Below are positions 6,769-13,547 of a stretch of 13,547 bases of DNA, one piece after another. Origin of the DNA: Syntrophaceae bacterium (GTDB lineage Bacteria; Desulfobacterota; Syntrophorhabdia; Syntrophorhabdales; WCHB1-27); assembly GCA_003165115.1 (NCBI GenBank), contig PLSJ01000514.1, forward strand, positions 1 through 13,547, given 5' to 3'. The position numbers were made by a program, and so were the translations under genes. Below the pieces are notes generated by a model that did not search any database, had not been told where the DNA came from, and was given only the letters and a program-made list of their open reading frames with translations. Position 1 is the stretch's first letter, and each line of letters opens with the position of its first letter.

Positions 6769-6782
6769 ACAGAAAGTTCTGT
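6769..6782. promoter_or_regulatory. Palindrome, candidate enhancer site for the sigma-54 activator
   Basis: ACAGAA-AG-TTCTGT is a perfect 6-bp-arm palindrome centred about 100 bp upstream of the predicted sigma-54 start at 6675. That is the usual distance for an enhancer-binding protein. It also lies about 80 bp ahead of the activator's own start codon, so it could serve autoregulation. Only one copy is seen, which makes this tentative. Confidence 0.4.
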
Positions 6783-6857
6783 CATAATTGGTAGATATAT
6801 TGTAGATTATCACATATGCAAGAGTCATCGCAACACGTTAGCTGAATCGGGAGGCCT

Positions 6858-8462
6858 ATGGAGAGGACCGATTTCTTTCGCGAGTTCACTTTCCGTATCT
6901 GTGGAAGTCTCAACATAGGTGAAGCGCTCTGGCATTGCCTTCTTTATGTCCGCAACATTTTACCCGCGGATGAGCTGGTCCTGACCGTCTATAACCCCGC
7001 CGTCGGGACACTCGATCTCGTTGCAAGGGCCGACGACAAAGGCTTCGTCATGGAGCCGGAGAGCGTGCCCATGCCCTTCCACGTGCGGAGGGAGCTGGAG
7101 AACGTCCAGCGCTACGACCGGGTCAGGATACGGAACGACGTATGGCAGGACCCCATAATCAAAGAGGTTGCGCTGCGGCTGGAATGGTCCGGTTGCTCGG
7201 TGATCGTCGCACGCCTCATTATCCAGCATCAATTCATCGGCTCCCTTATCGTCCGCGCGAGCGGGTCGGAAAGGTATACGGAAGAGCACGCGGAACTCTG
7301 GGCCATGGTCAACGAGCCGGCCGGGATCGCCCTCGCCAATAGCCGGCAATACCAGGAGCTTTTGAGGCTGAAAGAGACCCTCGCCGACGATAACCGGTAC
7401 CTCCATAACGAGCTCCGGAAGAACGTAGGGGCCCAGATTGTCGGCGCCAACTTCGGCCTCAAGGACGCGATGGACCAGGTGTACAAAGTCGCTCCCCTGG
7501 GAGGGCCTGTCCTTCTGATGGGCGAGACGGGGAGCGGCAAGGAGATCATCGCGAATGCCATCCACAACCTCTCGCCCCGCAACAGCGGCCCCCTCATCAC
7601 GGTAAACTGCGGGGCCATCCCCGAGTCTCTCATCGACAGCGAGCTTTTCGGCCACCAGAAAGGGGCTTTTACGGGCGCCCTCACGGACAGGAGGGGCCGC
7701 TTCGAGCGCGCCGACAAGGGCACCATTTTTCTCGACGAAGTGGGCGAGCTCCCCCTTCACACACAGCTCAGGCTTCTCAGGGTGCTTCAGGAGAAAGAGG
7801 TCGAGCGGGTGGGAGGGTCCCAGCCCGTCAAAGTGGATGTAAAGATCGTTTCGGCCACGAGCAGGAGCCTGGAGAAGCTGGTCAGCGAAGGGGCCTTCAG
7901 GGACGACCTCTACCATCGGCTCCGGGTCTACCCCATTTGCATTCCCCCTCTCCGGGAGCGCAGGCTTGATATCCCCGCCCTCGTCGAGCATTTCGTCGAG
8001 AGAAAATCACGCGAGCTGGGCCTTCGCTTTACCCCGGTCCTCGCGCCCGGGGCACTCGACCGGCTCATCAGGTACGACTGGCCGGGCAATGTGCGGGAAC
8101 TGGCGAATGTGGTGGAACGTGCGCTGATCCACTCTGACGGGAAGCACCTCGACTTCGATGACCTGTCGGCCCCCTCACGCCGCGGTGAGCTTACCGGCGC
8201 AGAGACCGTCGCCTCCGACAACGGGAACGGCACCATCGAAAGCCCTCCTGGCGATTCCGCGCAAGCCCCGCCCGCCCATCTCAAGCTCGATGACGTGGCG
8301 GCGAGTCATATCAGGCAGGTGATGGAAATGACCGGTGGAAAGATAGAGGGAAAGAACGGGGCCGCCGCGCTCCTCGGTATGAACCCCGCCACGCTGCGGT
8401 ACCGCATGCAGAAGTTCGGCATCTCTTTTGGCCGCAGGGGGACACCCGAAAAAGGGAAATAG
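6858..8462 (+). CDS. Sigma-54-dependent activator with GAF sensor and Fis-type HTH
   Basis: The 534-residue protein has three parts. The N-terminal GAF-type sensor spans about residues 15-165, followed by a short helical linker. The AAA+ domain has Walker A GETGSGKE (222-229), the sigma-54-contacting GAFTGA loop (269-274), Walker B TIFLDE (289-294) and the sensor II WPGNVREL (408-415). The C-terminal Fis-like helix-turn-helix is NGAAALLGMNPATLRYRMQK (500-519). All motifs for ATP hydrolysis and open-complex formation are intact. There is no receiver domain, so it is probably switched by a small ligand or metabolite bound to GAF rather than by a kinase. GGGAGG lies close ahead of ATG 6858. A sigma-54 promoter on the opposite strand about 160 bp upstream is the likely target. 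Confidence 0.95.
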   Translation: MERTDFFREFTFRICGSLNIGEALWHCLLYVRNILPADELVLTVYNPAVGTLDLVARADDKGFVMEPESVPMPFHVRRELENVQRYDRVRIRNDVWQDPIIKEVALRLEWSGCSVIVARLIIQHQFIGSLIVRASGSERYTEEHAELWAMVNEPAGIALANSRQYQELLRLKETLADDNRYLHNELRKNVGAQIVGANFGLKDAMDQVYKVAPLGGPVLLMGETGSGKEIIANAIHNLSPRNSGPLITVNCGAIPESLIDSELFGHQKGAFTGALTDRRGRFERADKGTIFLDEVGELPLHTQLRLLRVLQEKEVERVGGSQPVKVDVKIVSATSRSLEKLVSEGAFRDDLYHRLRVYPICIPPLRERRLDIPALVEHFVERKSRELGLRFTPVLAPGALDRLIRYDWPGNVRELANVVERALIHSDGKHLDFDDLSAPSRRGELTGAETVASDNGNGTIESPPGDSAQAPPAHLKLDDVAASHIRQVMEMTGGKIEGKNGAAALLGMNPATLRYRMQKFGISFGRRGTPEKGK

Positions 8463-8463
8463 C

Positions 8464-8535
8464 GCCATCCCCCTCGCACCCGCCGCCACCCGCCCTTACC
8501 CTCTTCTTTTTTGTTCCCTCGTCGTTTGTCCGAAA
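8464..8535 (+). promoter_or_regulatory. C-rich, G-poor tract: possible Rho-dependent termination region
   Basis: Immediately after the activator stop the plus strand is strongly C-rich and poor in G (runs such as CATCCCCCTCGCACCC and CTTACCCTCTTC), ending in a T6 run. No strong hairpin is present. This composition is what Rho loading sites look like, so it may end the activator transcript before the next gene. Confidence 0.3.
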
Positions 8536-8540
8536 AGAAA

Positions 8541-8578
8541 GAGACAAAAAGAAAAAACGGTCGTCTTTAAGAAGACCG
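8541..8578 (-). terminator. Hairpin with U tract on the minus strand, no minus-strand gene to serve
   Basis: CGGTCGTCTT (8558-8567) pairs with AAGAAGACCG (8569-8578) at 9 of 10 positions. The bases adjoining it on the left are A-rich, so on the minus strand the hairpin is followed by TTTTTTCTTTTT, the form of an intrinsic terminator. No credible minus-strand gene lies to the right. It could stop antisense RNA from the pseudocyclase gene, or act as a plus-strand hairpin ahead of that gene's start. Confidence 0.35.
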
Positions 8579-8613
8579 GCATACGGGCGATAACATAAGT
8601 GCGGGATACCTAC

Positions 8614-10816
8614 ATGGAAAACGGCGCAGAAGAACAGGTGAATTCGTCGGAGTCGATGGGACGGGACAGATAGCCCTCCTTTTTGCCGGGGTCGCCATCA
8701 CCCAATCGCTTCAAAGCCTGGAGCATCCGGCCGGCGTGGGCGCGATAAACGGGGGCCTGGACACGCTGGTCGACATCGTCACCCGGTGGCGGGGCGATAT
8801 CATCAGAAGGACCGACGATTCCATCCTTGCCTCCTTTATCGACCCCTTCGAGGCGGTAAAGGCCGCGATCCAGATGCAGAGGGCCGGCGGCAAGGACGCG
8901 AAGACGTCTCCCGCCGTTCGCGTCGCCATCCACTTCGGTCAGGGCACCACGGGCAACGGCGCCGTCCACGGAGATATGGCCGTCTTTGCCGCCGAGGCGC
9001 CATCTCTCGCAAAAGCCGGACATATCTACCTCTCGCCGGACGCCGTCTGCGCCGTGGGCGAGATGAAGTCGGTGGAGTTTCGTCCGATCGTTATCGAAGG
9101 GAGCGTCCTTTTCGGCCGTTCTCCCGTCTCCGATGTGATCTGGCACGCGGAAACGGATTGCACCCCCGGCCCGGCCCGGCCCGCGGAGAAGGACCGGAGC
9201 GCACCGGACGCGTCGAAGCTCTTCCTTTACGGCGCCGCCCTCCTGAAAGGGGTGAACCCTCCGTGCTTCTACTGCGGGAGCAGGAGGCATCCCACGACAC
9301 GCTGTCCATCGAAGCAGCTGCCGTACAAAGCGTGCGGGCTGGAGGCGCTGGGCCGCCTGACCATGGACGAGATAAATCACCTGTTTTCGACATATCTGAC
9401 CGGGGCGGGGGGAGACCTCCCGGTAAACCCCGAGCCCGACAAGGAAGATTCCGGCTCTCTTGCCCCTTTGAGTTTCTATGAGCTGAAACGGGCTTTTCAG
9501 CTTCGTTTTCTCAATATAGTATGGAGCGCTTCACCAAAAGAAGACTGGTACAGGGTAAAGGAAAACAGCAGGGAGACCTCGGCCAGGGGCGGTCTTTTGT
9601 GGCTCGCCCGCGACTGTATCAGGACGTCCGAGCTCGACGAGGCGGAGGACCTGCTCGGGCGGTACGCGCGTCAGAATTCGAACGACTACAGGGCGGCCTG
9701 CGGAATGGGCTTCGTTCACATAGAATGGGGAAGCTACGCATCCGCCGTCGATTGCTTCATTGAAGCCCTGGACCGTGAATCCGCGCCAGTCCAGAAGACG
9801 TACCTCCTCCTTCTCCTTTCCCGCGCTTACACGTTTACGGGGGACCATGACAAAGCCTTCGTGGCGCTGAAAGAGGCCCTGAAACTGGAGCCTTATTTTC
9901 TTGAGGCCAGATTTGAAGAGGTGGTGCGGTATTTTCAGCTAAGGCAGCCGTCTGAAGCCGTAAGCCGCCTCCTTAAGCTGCTCCACCTGGCGCGCGAATA
10001 CTACGCCGCGGTCCTTATATCCCCCGAGCTGGCGGAATTCAGGTCTTCGATTACCCCTGAATTGGGCAGGCTCACCATGCTGGCCCGCAAGGAGGCGCAG
10101 GCGGAAGTGGACGAAGCGGACAAGACGGTCGCCGCGCTGAGAGGCATCCTGAGAGACGACGACCAAGGCGTCGCGGAGATGGTTTCCATGCAGGGGTACA
10201 TGCATGGGCTGCTCGACAAACCCGACGCACCCCTTGCCTGCAAAGACGCGGTCAACGCGGCGAAAAGGATAACCGTCGAATGCGGCGCCATCGAAAGAAA
10301 ACGGATGGACCAGGCGGTGAGGGTGCTCCTGAAACTGGAAGAGCGCGCCGGAAAGCTGCTTCGGGAGAAGACCGGAAAGTCAAAACTTGCCCCCTCGTTC
10401 GCCCCCTTTTCGAGCGTCTTCGTCCTCTCAGGGAGAGGCTTGAGCGACGCGAGCCCCTCGACCCCTGTCTCGATCAATGCGAGGCGCTCTCAAGAGAGCT
10501 TGAGCCCCTCGAAATAATCGCGGGACGGCTGAAGAAGCGGGCCAAGCTTTTCCGGGTCTGGGGAAGCTTTTTCAGGGACCTGACCATCGTCGGCACGATT
10601 ACCGCCTTTATCGGACTGGCGCTTCTTCCCGTCATCGTCTTCTGCGTGGACGCGCTTCATCCGGGATCGGCACTGGCAGAGTCCCCGGATCTCTGGTTGG
10701 CCCAGGAGATCGTTTTCGGGGTTGGAGGTCTGTGTGCGGTACTATCCGCTTTGAGCCATACCGTTGCCGGCAGGGCGAAGCCGAAAAACAACCGCCAAGG
10801 GCGGGAGGTTTATTGA
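8614..10816 (+). pseudogene. Degenerate class III cyclase domain + CCHC zinc knuckle + TPR + membrane anchor, two frame breaks
   Basis: The natural product seems to start at ATG 8614 and end at TGA 10816 (about 734 residues if two missing bases are restored). The first frame stops at 8671 and the main frame runs about 8670-10517. The last quarter continues in a third frame from about 10380. GTG 8736 is the first usual start in the main frame. The cyclase-like domain covers about the first 130 residues, but the first metal Asp is Gly (LLFAGVAIT) and the Asn/Arg of the VNxAAR motif are replaced (AVFAAEA); one Asp remains (RRTDDS). CFYCGSRRHPTTRC at 9264-9305 has exact C-x2-C-x4-H-x4-C spacing. 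TPR-like helices follow (about 9580-10050), then a charged helical part and two hydrophobic segments (about 10575-10660 and 10690-10765). It probably acts as a membrane-anchored nucleotide sensor or scaffold, not a cyclase. Confidence 0.7.
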
Positions 10817-10895
10817 AGAATTTTGCGTTCAAAGGTCCATCGGGGAGGACTTCGATGCGGCCGACAAAGATGGGGCTTCGATAAGCGACCCGGTA

Positions 10896-11537
10896 TCAGG
10901 GGGGGAAAGTTGCGGAGTACCTCCGTATGACCCCCATGAGCTTCCCCTGGACCTCTATGTTTTCGGCCCTTTCATAAATCGGCGCCATATAGGGATTGCA
11001 GGGCTGGAGCCGTACCCCGTCGCGCTCGAAGTAGATTTTTTTGAGGGTAACCTCCTGCTGCTCCCTGAGCCAGCAGGCGACTACGTCTCCGTTCCGTATA
11101 TCCTGGGCCTCTTGCATGACCACGATATCGCCGTCGGCGATAAGCGCGTCCACCATGGAATTCCCCCGCACATGGAGGGCGTACACGTCTTTTTTCCCCC
11201 TGGTGATCAAAAGCGGTACCTCGATCCATTCCCCGGCCGTGCTCCGGGTATCGGCATCCGGCACCGAGACGGGATGTCCCGCGGCGATGGTCCCCAAAAT
11301 CGGAATGCGCTCGTATTCCCTGCTCTCCGTGCCGAGGGTAATACTCCGCGATTTCTCTTTGTCCCTCTTTATGACCCCCGCGAGCTCGAGCCGGTCGAGA
11401 TGGAATTGCACCACGGAAAGGCTCTTCACCGCGCAGCCTTCAGCAATCTCCCGCAACGTCGGCGCGTAACCGTTCTTTTCTTTGTAGGTCCTTAAAAAGG
11501 CAAGGATGTGTTCCCTGGTGACACTTTTTGGCGACAT
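10896..11537 (-). CDS. lexA: LexA SOS repressor
   Basis: The 213-residue product has the LexA layout. An N-terminal winged helix-turn-helix spans about residues 1-65 (APTLREIAEGCAVKSLSVVQ), and a C-terminal S24 self-cleavage domain follows. The scissile bond is Ala86-Gly87 (GTIAAGHPV), with catalytic Ser127 (RGNSMVDALI) and Lys166 (EVTLKKI). Activated RecA filaments would trigger its cleavage and derepress the neighbouring mutasome genes. It is divergent from imuB across 103 bp. The wing and recognition helix differ visibly from E. coli LexA (KSLSVVQFHLDRL), which fits a non-enterobacterial operator. No ribosome site precedes ATG 11537, and a predicted promoter starts at about 11541, so the mRNA may be leaderless. 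Its 3' end converges with the pseudocyclase gene. Confidence 0.96.
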   Translation of the reverse strand: MSPKSVTREHILAFLRTYKEKNGYAPTLREIAEGCAVKSLSVVQFHLDRLELAGVIKRDKEKSRSITLGTESREYERIPILGTIAAGHPVSVPDADTRSTAGEWIEVPLLITRGKKDVYALHVRGNSMVDALIADGDIVVMQEAQDIRNGDVVACWLREQQEVTLKKIYFERDGVRLQPCNPYMAPIYERAENIEVQGKLMGVIRRYSATFPP

Positions 11538-11540
11538 ATG

Positions 11541-11556
11541 TAGAACAAAAGTACCA
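11541..11556 (-). promoter_or_regulatory. LexA-box-like operator at lexA
   Basis: TAGAACAAAAGTACCA contains GAAC-N4-GTAC. The same core in opposite orientation lies at 11614-11629. It covers the predicted lexA -10 and start region. Relative to the Gram-positive-type GAAC-N4-GTTC box it differs at one position. Confidence 0.6.
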
Positions 11557-11577
11557 CGGAAACGGGATAAATGGCAA
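11541..11577 (-). promoter_or_regulatory. Predicted lexA promoter
   Basis: On the minus strand TTGCCA (11577-11572) and TACTTT (11553-11548) are separated by 18 bp. The predicted start is near 11541, about four bases before the ATG at 11537. The -10 hexamer lies inside the operator, so LexA binding would block it. Confidence 0.4.
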
Positions 11578-11604
11578 TATAAAAAAATAATCGGCTTTTA
11601 ACTC

Positions 11605-11633
11605 TTGATAATGTAGTACATATGTTCTATATT
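11605..11633 (+). promoter_or_regulatory. Predicted imuB promoter
   Basis: TTGATA (11605-11610) and TATATT (11628-11633) have the ideal 17-bp spacing. Transcription would begin at about 11640-11641, that is at the ATG of imuB. The operator at 11614-11629 fills the spacer and touches the -10. Confidence 0.55.
11614..11629 (+). promoter_or_regulatory. LexA-box-like operator at imuB
   Basis: TAGTACATATGTTCTA is a near-perfect palindrome (7 of 8 pairs) with core GTAC-N4-GTTC. Its reverse complement TAGAACATATGTAC matches the lexA-proximal site in 12 of 14 positions. It sits between the predicted -35 and -10 of imuB. Confidence 0.65.
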
Positions 11634-11640
11634 ATCTTCC

Positions 11641-12826
11641 ATGAGAATAGCATGTGTTCACTTCCCCCACTTGTATATGCAGAGTGAAAAGCTCACTCGA
11701 CCCCAGCTCGAAGGCTATCCGGTTATCATCGGCGGCACGCCTGACGAGCGCAGCAGTGTCGCCGATTGCTCGGAAGAGGCGGCCGCGCAAGGCGTGCGCG
11801 CGGGCATGCCGCTGCGGCAAGCCTACCACCTGTGCCCCGAAGCCCTGTTCCTCCCCTTCGGCGGCGGGTACGGGCGTATCTGGGAGGATATCCTTTTTTC
11901 ACTGGGGGCCTTTACCCTGAGGGTCGAGCCGGCGATACCCGGCCTCGCCTACCTGGACATCACGAAGGCCCGGAAGATCTACGGGAACGAGCGCGCCCTT
12001 GCCTTGGCGATCATCGAGGAGATGCGTGCCTCGATACGTGCGCAGGTGAGGGTAGGCGTGGGGAACTCCAGGTTTATCGCGAAACAGGCGGCCTTAAGCG
12101 CCTGGGACACGCTTATCGTCGAGCCGGCCGAGGAGAAGACGTTCCTTTCCCTCCTGTCCGTGGAAACGCTCCCTTTGCCGGATAAGGAGAAAGAACACTT
12201 GCGCCTGCTCGGCCTTTCCACGTTGAAGAAGGTGGCCGGTCTCTCCCGGAAGGCCCTCATCTCCCAACTCGGGGCGAGGGGAAGCGTCCTTTTTGACATC
12301 GTCAACGGCGCGGACGAGAAAAGGCCCATCCCCCGAAGACGGCATGCCCTTTGCCTGGAGAGGGAGAACACCTGCGAAGTCCCGCTTCGGACATCGGGGG
12401 AAGTACGGGCCGCCATGGAAGGCATGGTCGCGGGACTCGCGGATGAATTGGGCCGGATGCGCCTCGTCTGCAGAAAGGTGAAGCTCGTCCTCTTCCTTCA
12501 GGATGGGGTTCGTCTGGAAAAGGCCCTGGTGATGAAGAAGCCGACCGCGGAGGCGCGTCATATCCTTGCACGGCTTTCGTCGTTTTTGGAATACCTCGTG
12601 GTGAAAAGCCCTGTCGCCTCGTTCCGGATATCCGTTCCCGACCCCGCGCCCGATTCCGGGGACCAGGAGGACCTCTTCCGCAAGAGGTCGGTGTTTTTCG
12701 GAGCGACTGGAAGACATCAGGGCTTACTTCGACTCCCGTTACGGGTATGTCCCCGTCATGAGGATCGAGGACGGCGAGGAGGACACCCGCCTGCCGGAGC
12801 GGAGATTCAGGTTTACCAGTGTCTAG
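11641..12826 (+). CDS. imuB: ImuB-type Y-family polymerase homologue (one frame break)
   Basis: The product is a Y-family homologue of the non-catalytic ImuB class, which links the clamp to DnaE2 during error-prone translesion synthesis. The first catalytic Asp of active Y-family enzymes is missing (ACVHFPHLYM), and SxDExYLD is replaced by IPGLAYLD, so it should not polymerise. QEDLF (342-346) fits the beta-clamp-binding pentamer. A T5 run at 12694-12698 carries one extra base: the running frame then reads through unrelated sequence to 12852. The +1 frame gives a sensible end (ERLEDIRAYFDSRYGYVP...LPERRF) and stops at TAG 12826, overlapping the next gene's GTG by 8 bases. The intact protein would be 394 residues. 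There is no ribosome site; the start looks leaderless. Confidence 0.88.
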
Positions 12827-13061
12827 CAGTCCTTATTACCCCGAGCCGATAAGCGTTATTGCCAGGGACGGGCTGCCCGTGACGGTACAGGTCAGAAAGA
12901 GGAACCTGAGGGTAAGCGAGATCGTGAACACGTGGCGCATCGAGGAGGAATGGTGGCGGGAGCCTATCTCCCGCCTCTACTTTTTTCTGGAGCTCGAAAA
13001 CGGGGCGAGGCTCACCCTGTTCGTTGAAAAGGGCCATTGGTACCGGCAGAACTGGGTATAG
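12819..13061 (+). CDS. DUF6504 family protein of the mutasome cassette
   Basis: The 80-residue, Trp- and Arg-rich protein (NTWRIEEEWWRE, YFFLELENG, GHWYRQNW) fits the DUF6504 family, whose members are commonly found beside imuB and dnaE2. The likely fold is a small all-beta domain: R/W-x-R-V strands, an acidic WW turn and a final WY strand. The start is GTG at 12819, overlapping the restored imuB stop by 8 bases, so translation is probably coupled. The stop is 7 bases ahead of the dnaE2 ATG, so the three genes form one transcription unit. The function is not established; its place suggests an accessory role in the ImuB-DnaE2 complex. Confidence 0.82.
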   Translation: MSSSPYYPEPISVIARDGLPVTVQVRKRNLRVSEIVNTWRIEEEWWREPISRLYFFLELENGARLTLFVEKGHWYRQNWV

Positions 13062-13068
13062 GACGCAT

Positions 13069-13547
13069 ATGCGGTACGTAGAGCTTCACGCCCATTCGAA
13101 CTTCTCGCTCCTGGATGGGGCAAGCTTTCCCGAGCAGCTTGTGGAGGCTGCCCGTATCCGGAGCATGACGGCCCTTGCCCTCACCGACCACGACGGCCTT
13201 TACGGAGTGCCCCGGTTTTGCCGGTCGGCGTGCGCCGCCGGCATCAAACCCATCGTGGGGGCCGAGCTGACCCTGGAAAACGCCTGCCATATAACCCTGC
13301 TCGTCAAAGACGCGCGGGGTTACGGCAACCTGTCCCGTCTCGTGACGAGGGCCCAGCTTTCAGGCTCGAAGGGCAACCCGCGTCTCGCTTTTGCCCATAT
13401 CGCGGAGCTGAGCGACGGCCTTATCTGTCTTTCCGGCTGCAAAAGGGGAGAGGTCGCAAGCCTGCTCCTTCAGGGGAAGGGGGAGGACGCGCTAAGGACC
13501 GCCCGGAGATACATGTCCGTCTTCCCTCCCGGCAGTCTCTACCTTGA
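13069..13547 (+). CDS. dnaE2: Error-prone DNA polymerase DnaE2 (ImuC), N-terminal part
   Basis: The first 159 residues of a C-family DNA polymerase III alpha subunit are present, cut by the window end. The N-terminal PHP domain is clear: YVELHAHSNFSLLDGAS with His7 and His9, then ALALTDHDGLYGVPRF with Asp40 and His41, and KPIVGAEL. The direct ELHxHSNFSxLDGAS start and the position after imuB and the DUF6504 gene point to the DnaE2 (ImuC) translesion type, not the replicative DnaE1. ATG 13069 is preceded by AGGA at 13060-13063 with 5-base spacing. This would be the catalytic subunit of the mutasome; the palm and beta-binding regions lie outside the window. Confidence 0.93.
   Translation, partial: MRYVELHAHSNFSLLDGASFPEQLVEAARIRSMTALALTDHDGLYGVPRFCRSACAAGIKPIVGAELTLENACHITLLVKDARGYGNLSRLVTRAQLSGSKGNPRLAFAHIAELSDGLICLSGCKRGEVASLLLQGKGEDALRTARRYMSVFPPGSLYL

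Noticed and set aside
6960..7991. A 343-codon minus-strand frame opposite the sigma-54 activator
   Set aside because: It is a shadow of the GAF/AAA+ coding sequence; the product has no motif and the frame ignores the divergent promoter layout.
8736..10517. The 593-codon frame from GTG 8736 as a complete normal gene
   Set aside because: It begins inside the cyclase-like fold, omitting the first strand LLFAGVAIT encoded upstream in the same frame, and ends in unnatural sequence while the -1 frame carries the membrane segments.
12094..12717. A 207-codon minus-strand frame opposite imuB
   Set aside because: It is a shadow in high-GC coding DNA and would be antisense to a well-recognised Y-family protein.

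Overview
The window looks like a chromosomal stretch of a GC-rich anaerobic Gram-negative bacterium. A deltaproteobacterial (Desulfobacterota-type) origin fits best: there is an NDP-forming acyl-CoA synthetase fused to a GNAT domain, a GAF/sigma-54 enhancer-binding protein, a class I FBPase and a LexA/ImuB/DnaE2 mutasome cassette. The lineage is an inference from gene content; there is no rRNA to fix it.

Layout. (1) 1-2087 is an accessory, gene-poor and visibly more A+T-rich segment. It holds the 3' end of an unknown gene, a minus-strand DUF2971 gene, a decayed 3' fragment of a leucine-type tRNA (a likely old integration scar), two copies of a dispersed repeat with inverted ends, and a separate 173-bp element bounded by 23-bp inverted repeats. 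(2) 2088-6658, minus strand, carries core metabolism: fbp (fructose-1,6-bisphosphatase), a third repeat copy, a 911-residue acyl-CoA synthetase (ADP-forming)/acetyltransferase fusion, and a small uncharacterised protein. (3) 6658-6858 is a divergent control region with a near-consensus sigma-54 promoter facing the small gene and a palindrome about 100 bp upstream of its predicted start. The plus-strand gene on the other side encodes a sigma-54 activator, so it is the obvious candidate regulator. (4) 8614-10816 is a long plus-strand gene interrupted by two single-base frame breaks. It encodes a degenerate class III nucleotide-cyclase domain, an exact-spacing CCHC zinc knuckle, TPR-like repeats and two C-terminal membrane helices. 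(5) 10896-13547 is an SOS mutagenesis locus: lexA on the minus strand, divergent from imuB - DUF6504 gene - dnaE2 (cut by the window end). No imuA is present between lexA and dnaE2.

The lexA/imuB spacer carries two copies of the same operator-like sequence (TAGAACAWAWGTAC) in opposite orientation, each placed on a predicted promoter whose start point would fall at or within a few bases of the start codon. Both SOS genes may therefore be leaderless and LexA-repressed.

Three frame breaks occur in two otherwise well-conserved genes (two in the pseudocyclase gene, one in a T5 run of imuB). They could be real mutations or indel errors in the assembly; fbp, the synthetase, the sigma-54 activator, lexA and the DUF6504 gene are intact. 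The items most worth following are the pseudocyclase/zinc-knuckle/TPR membrane protein, the operator pair in the SOS locus, the sigma-54 divergent unit and the repeat family.
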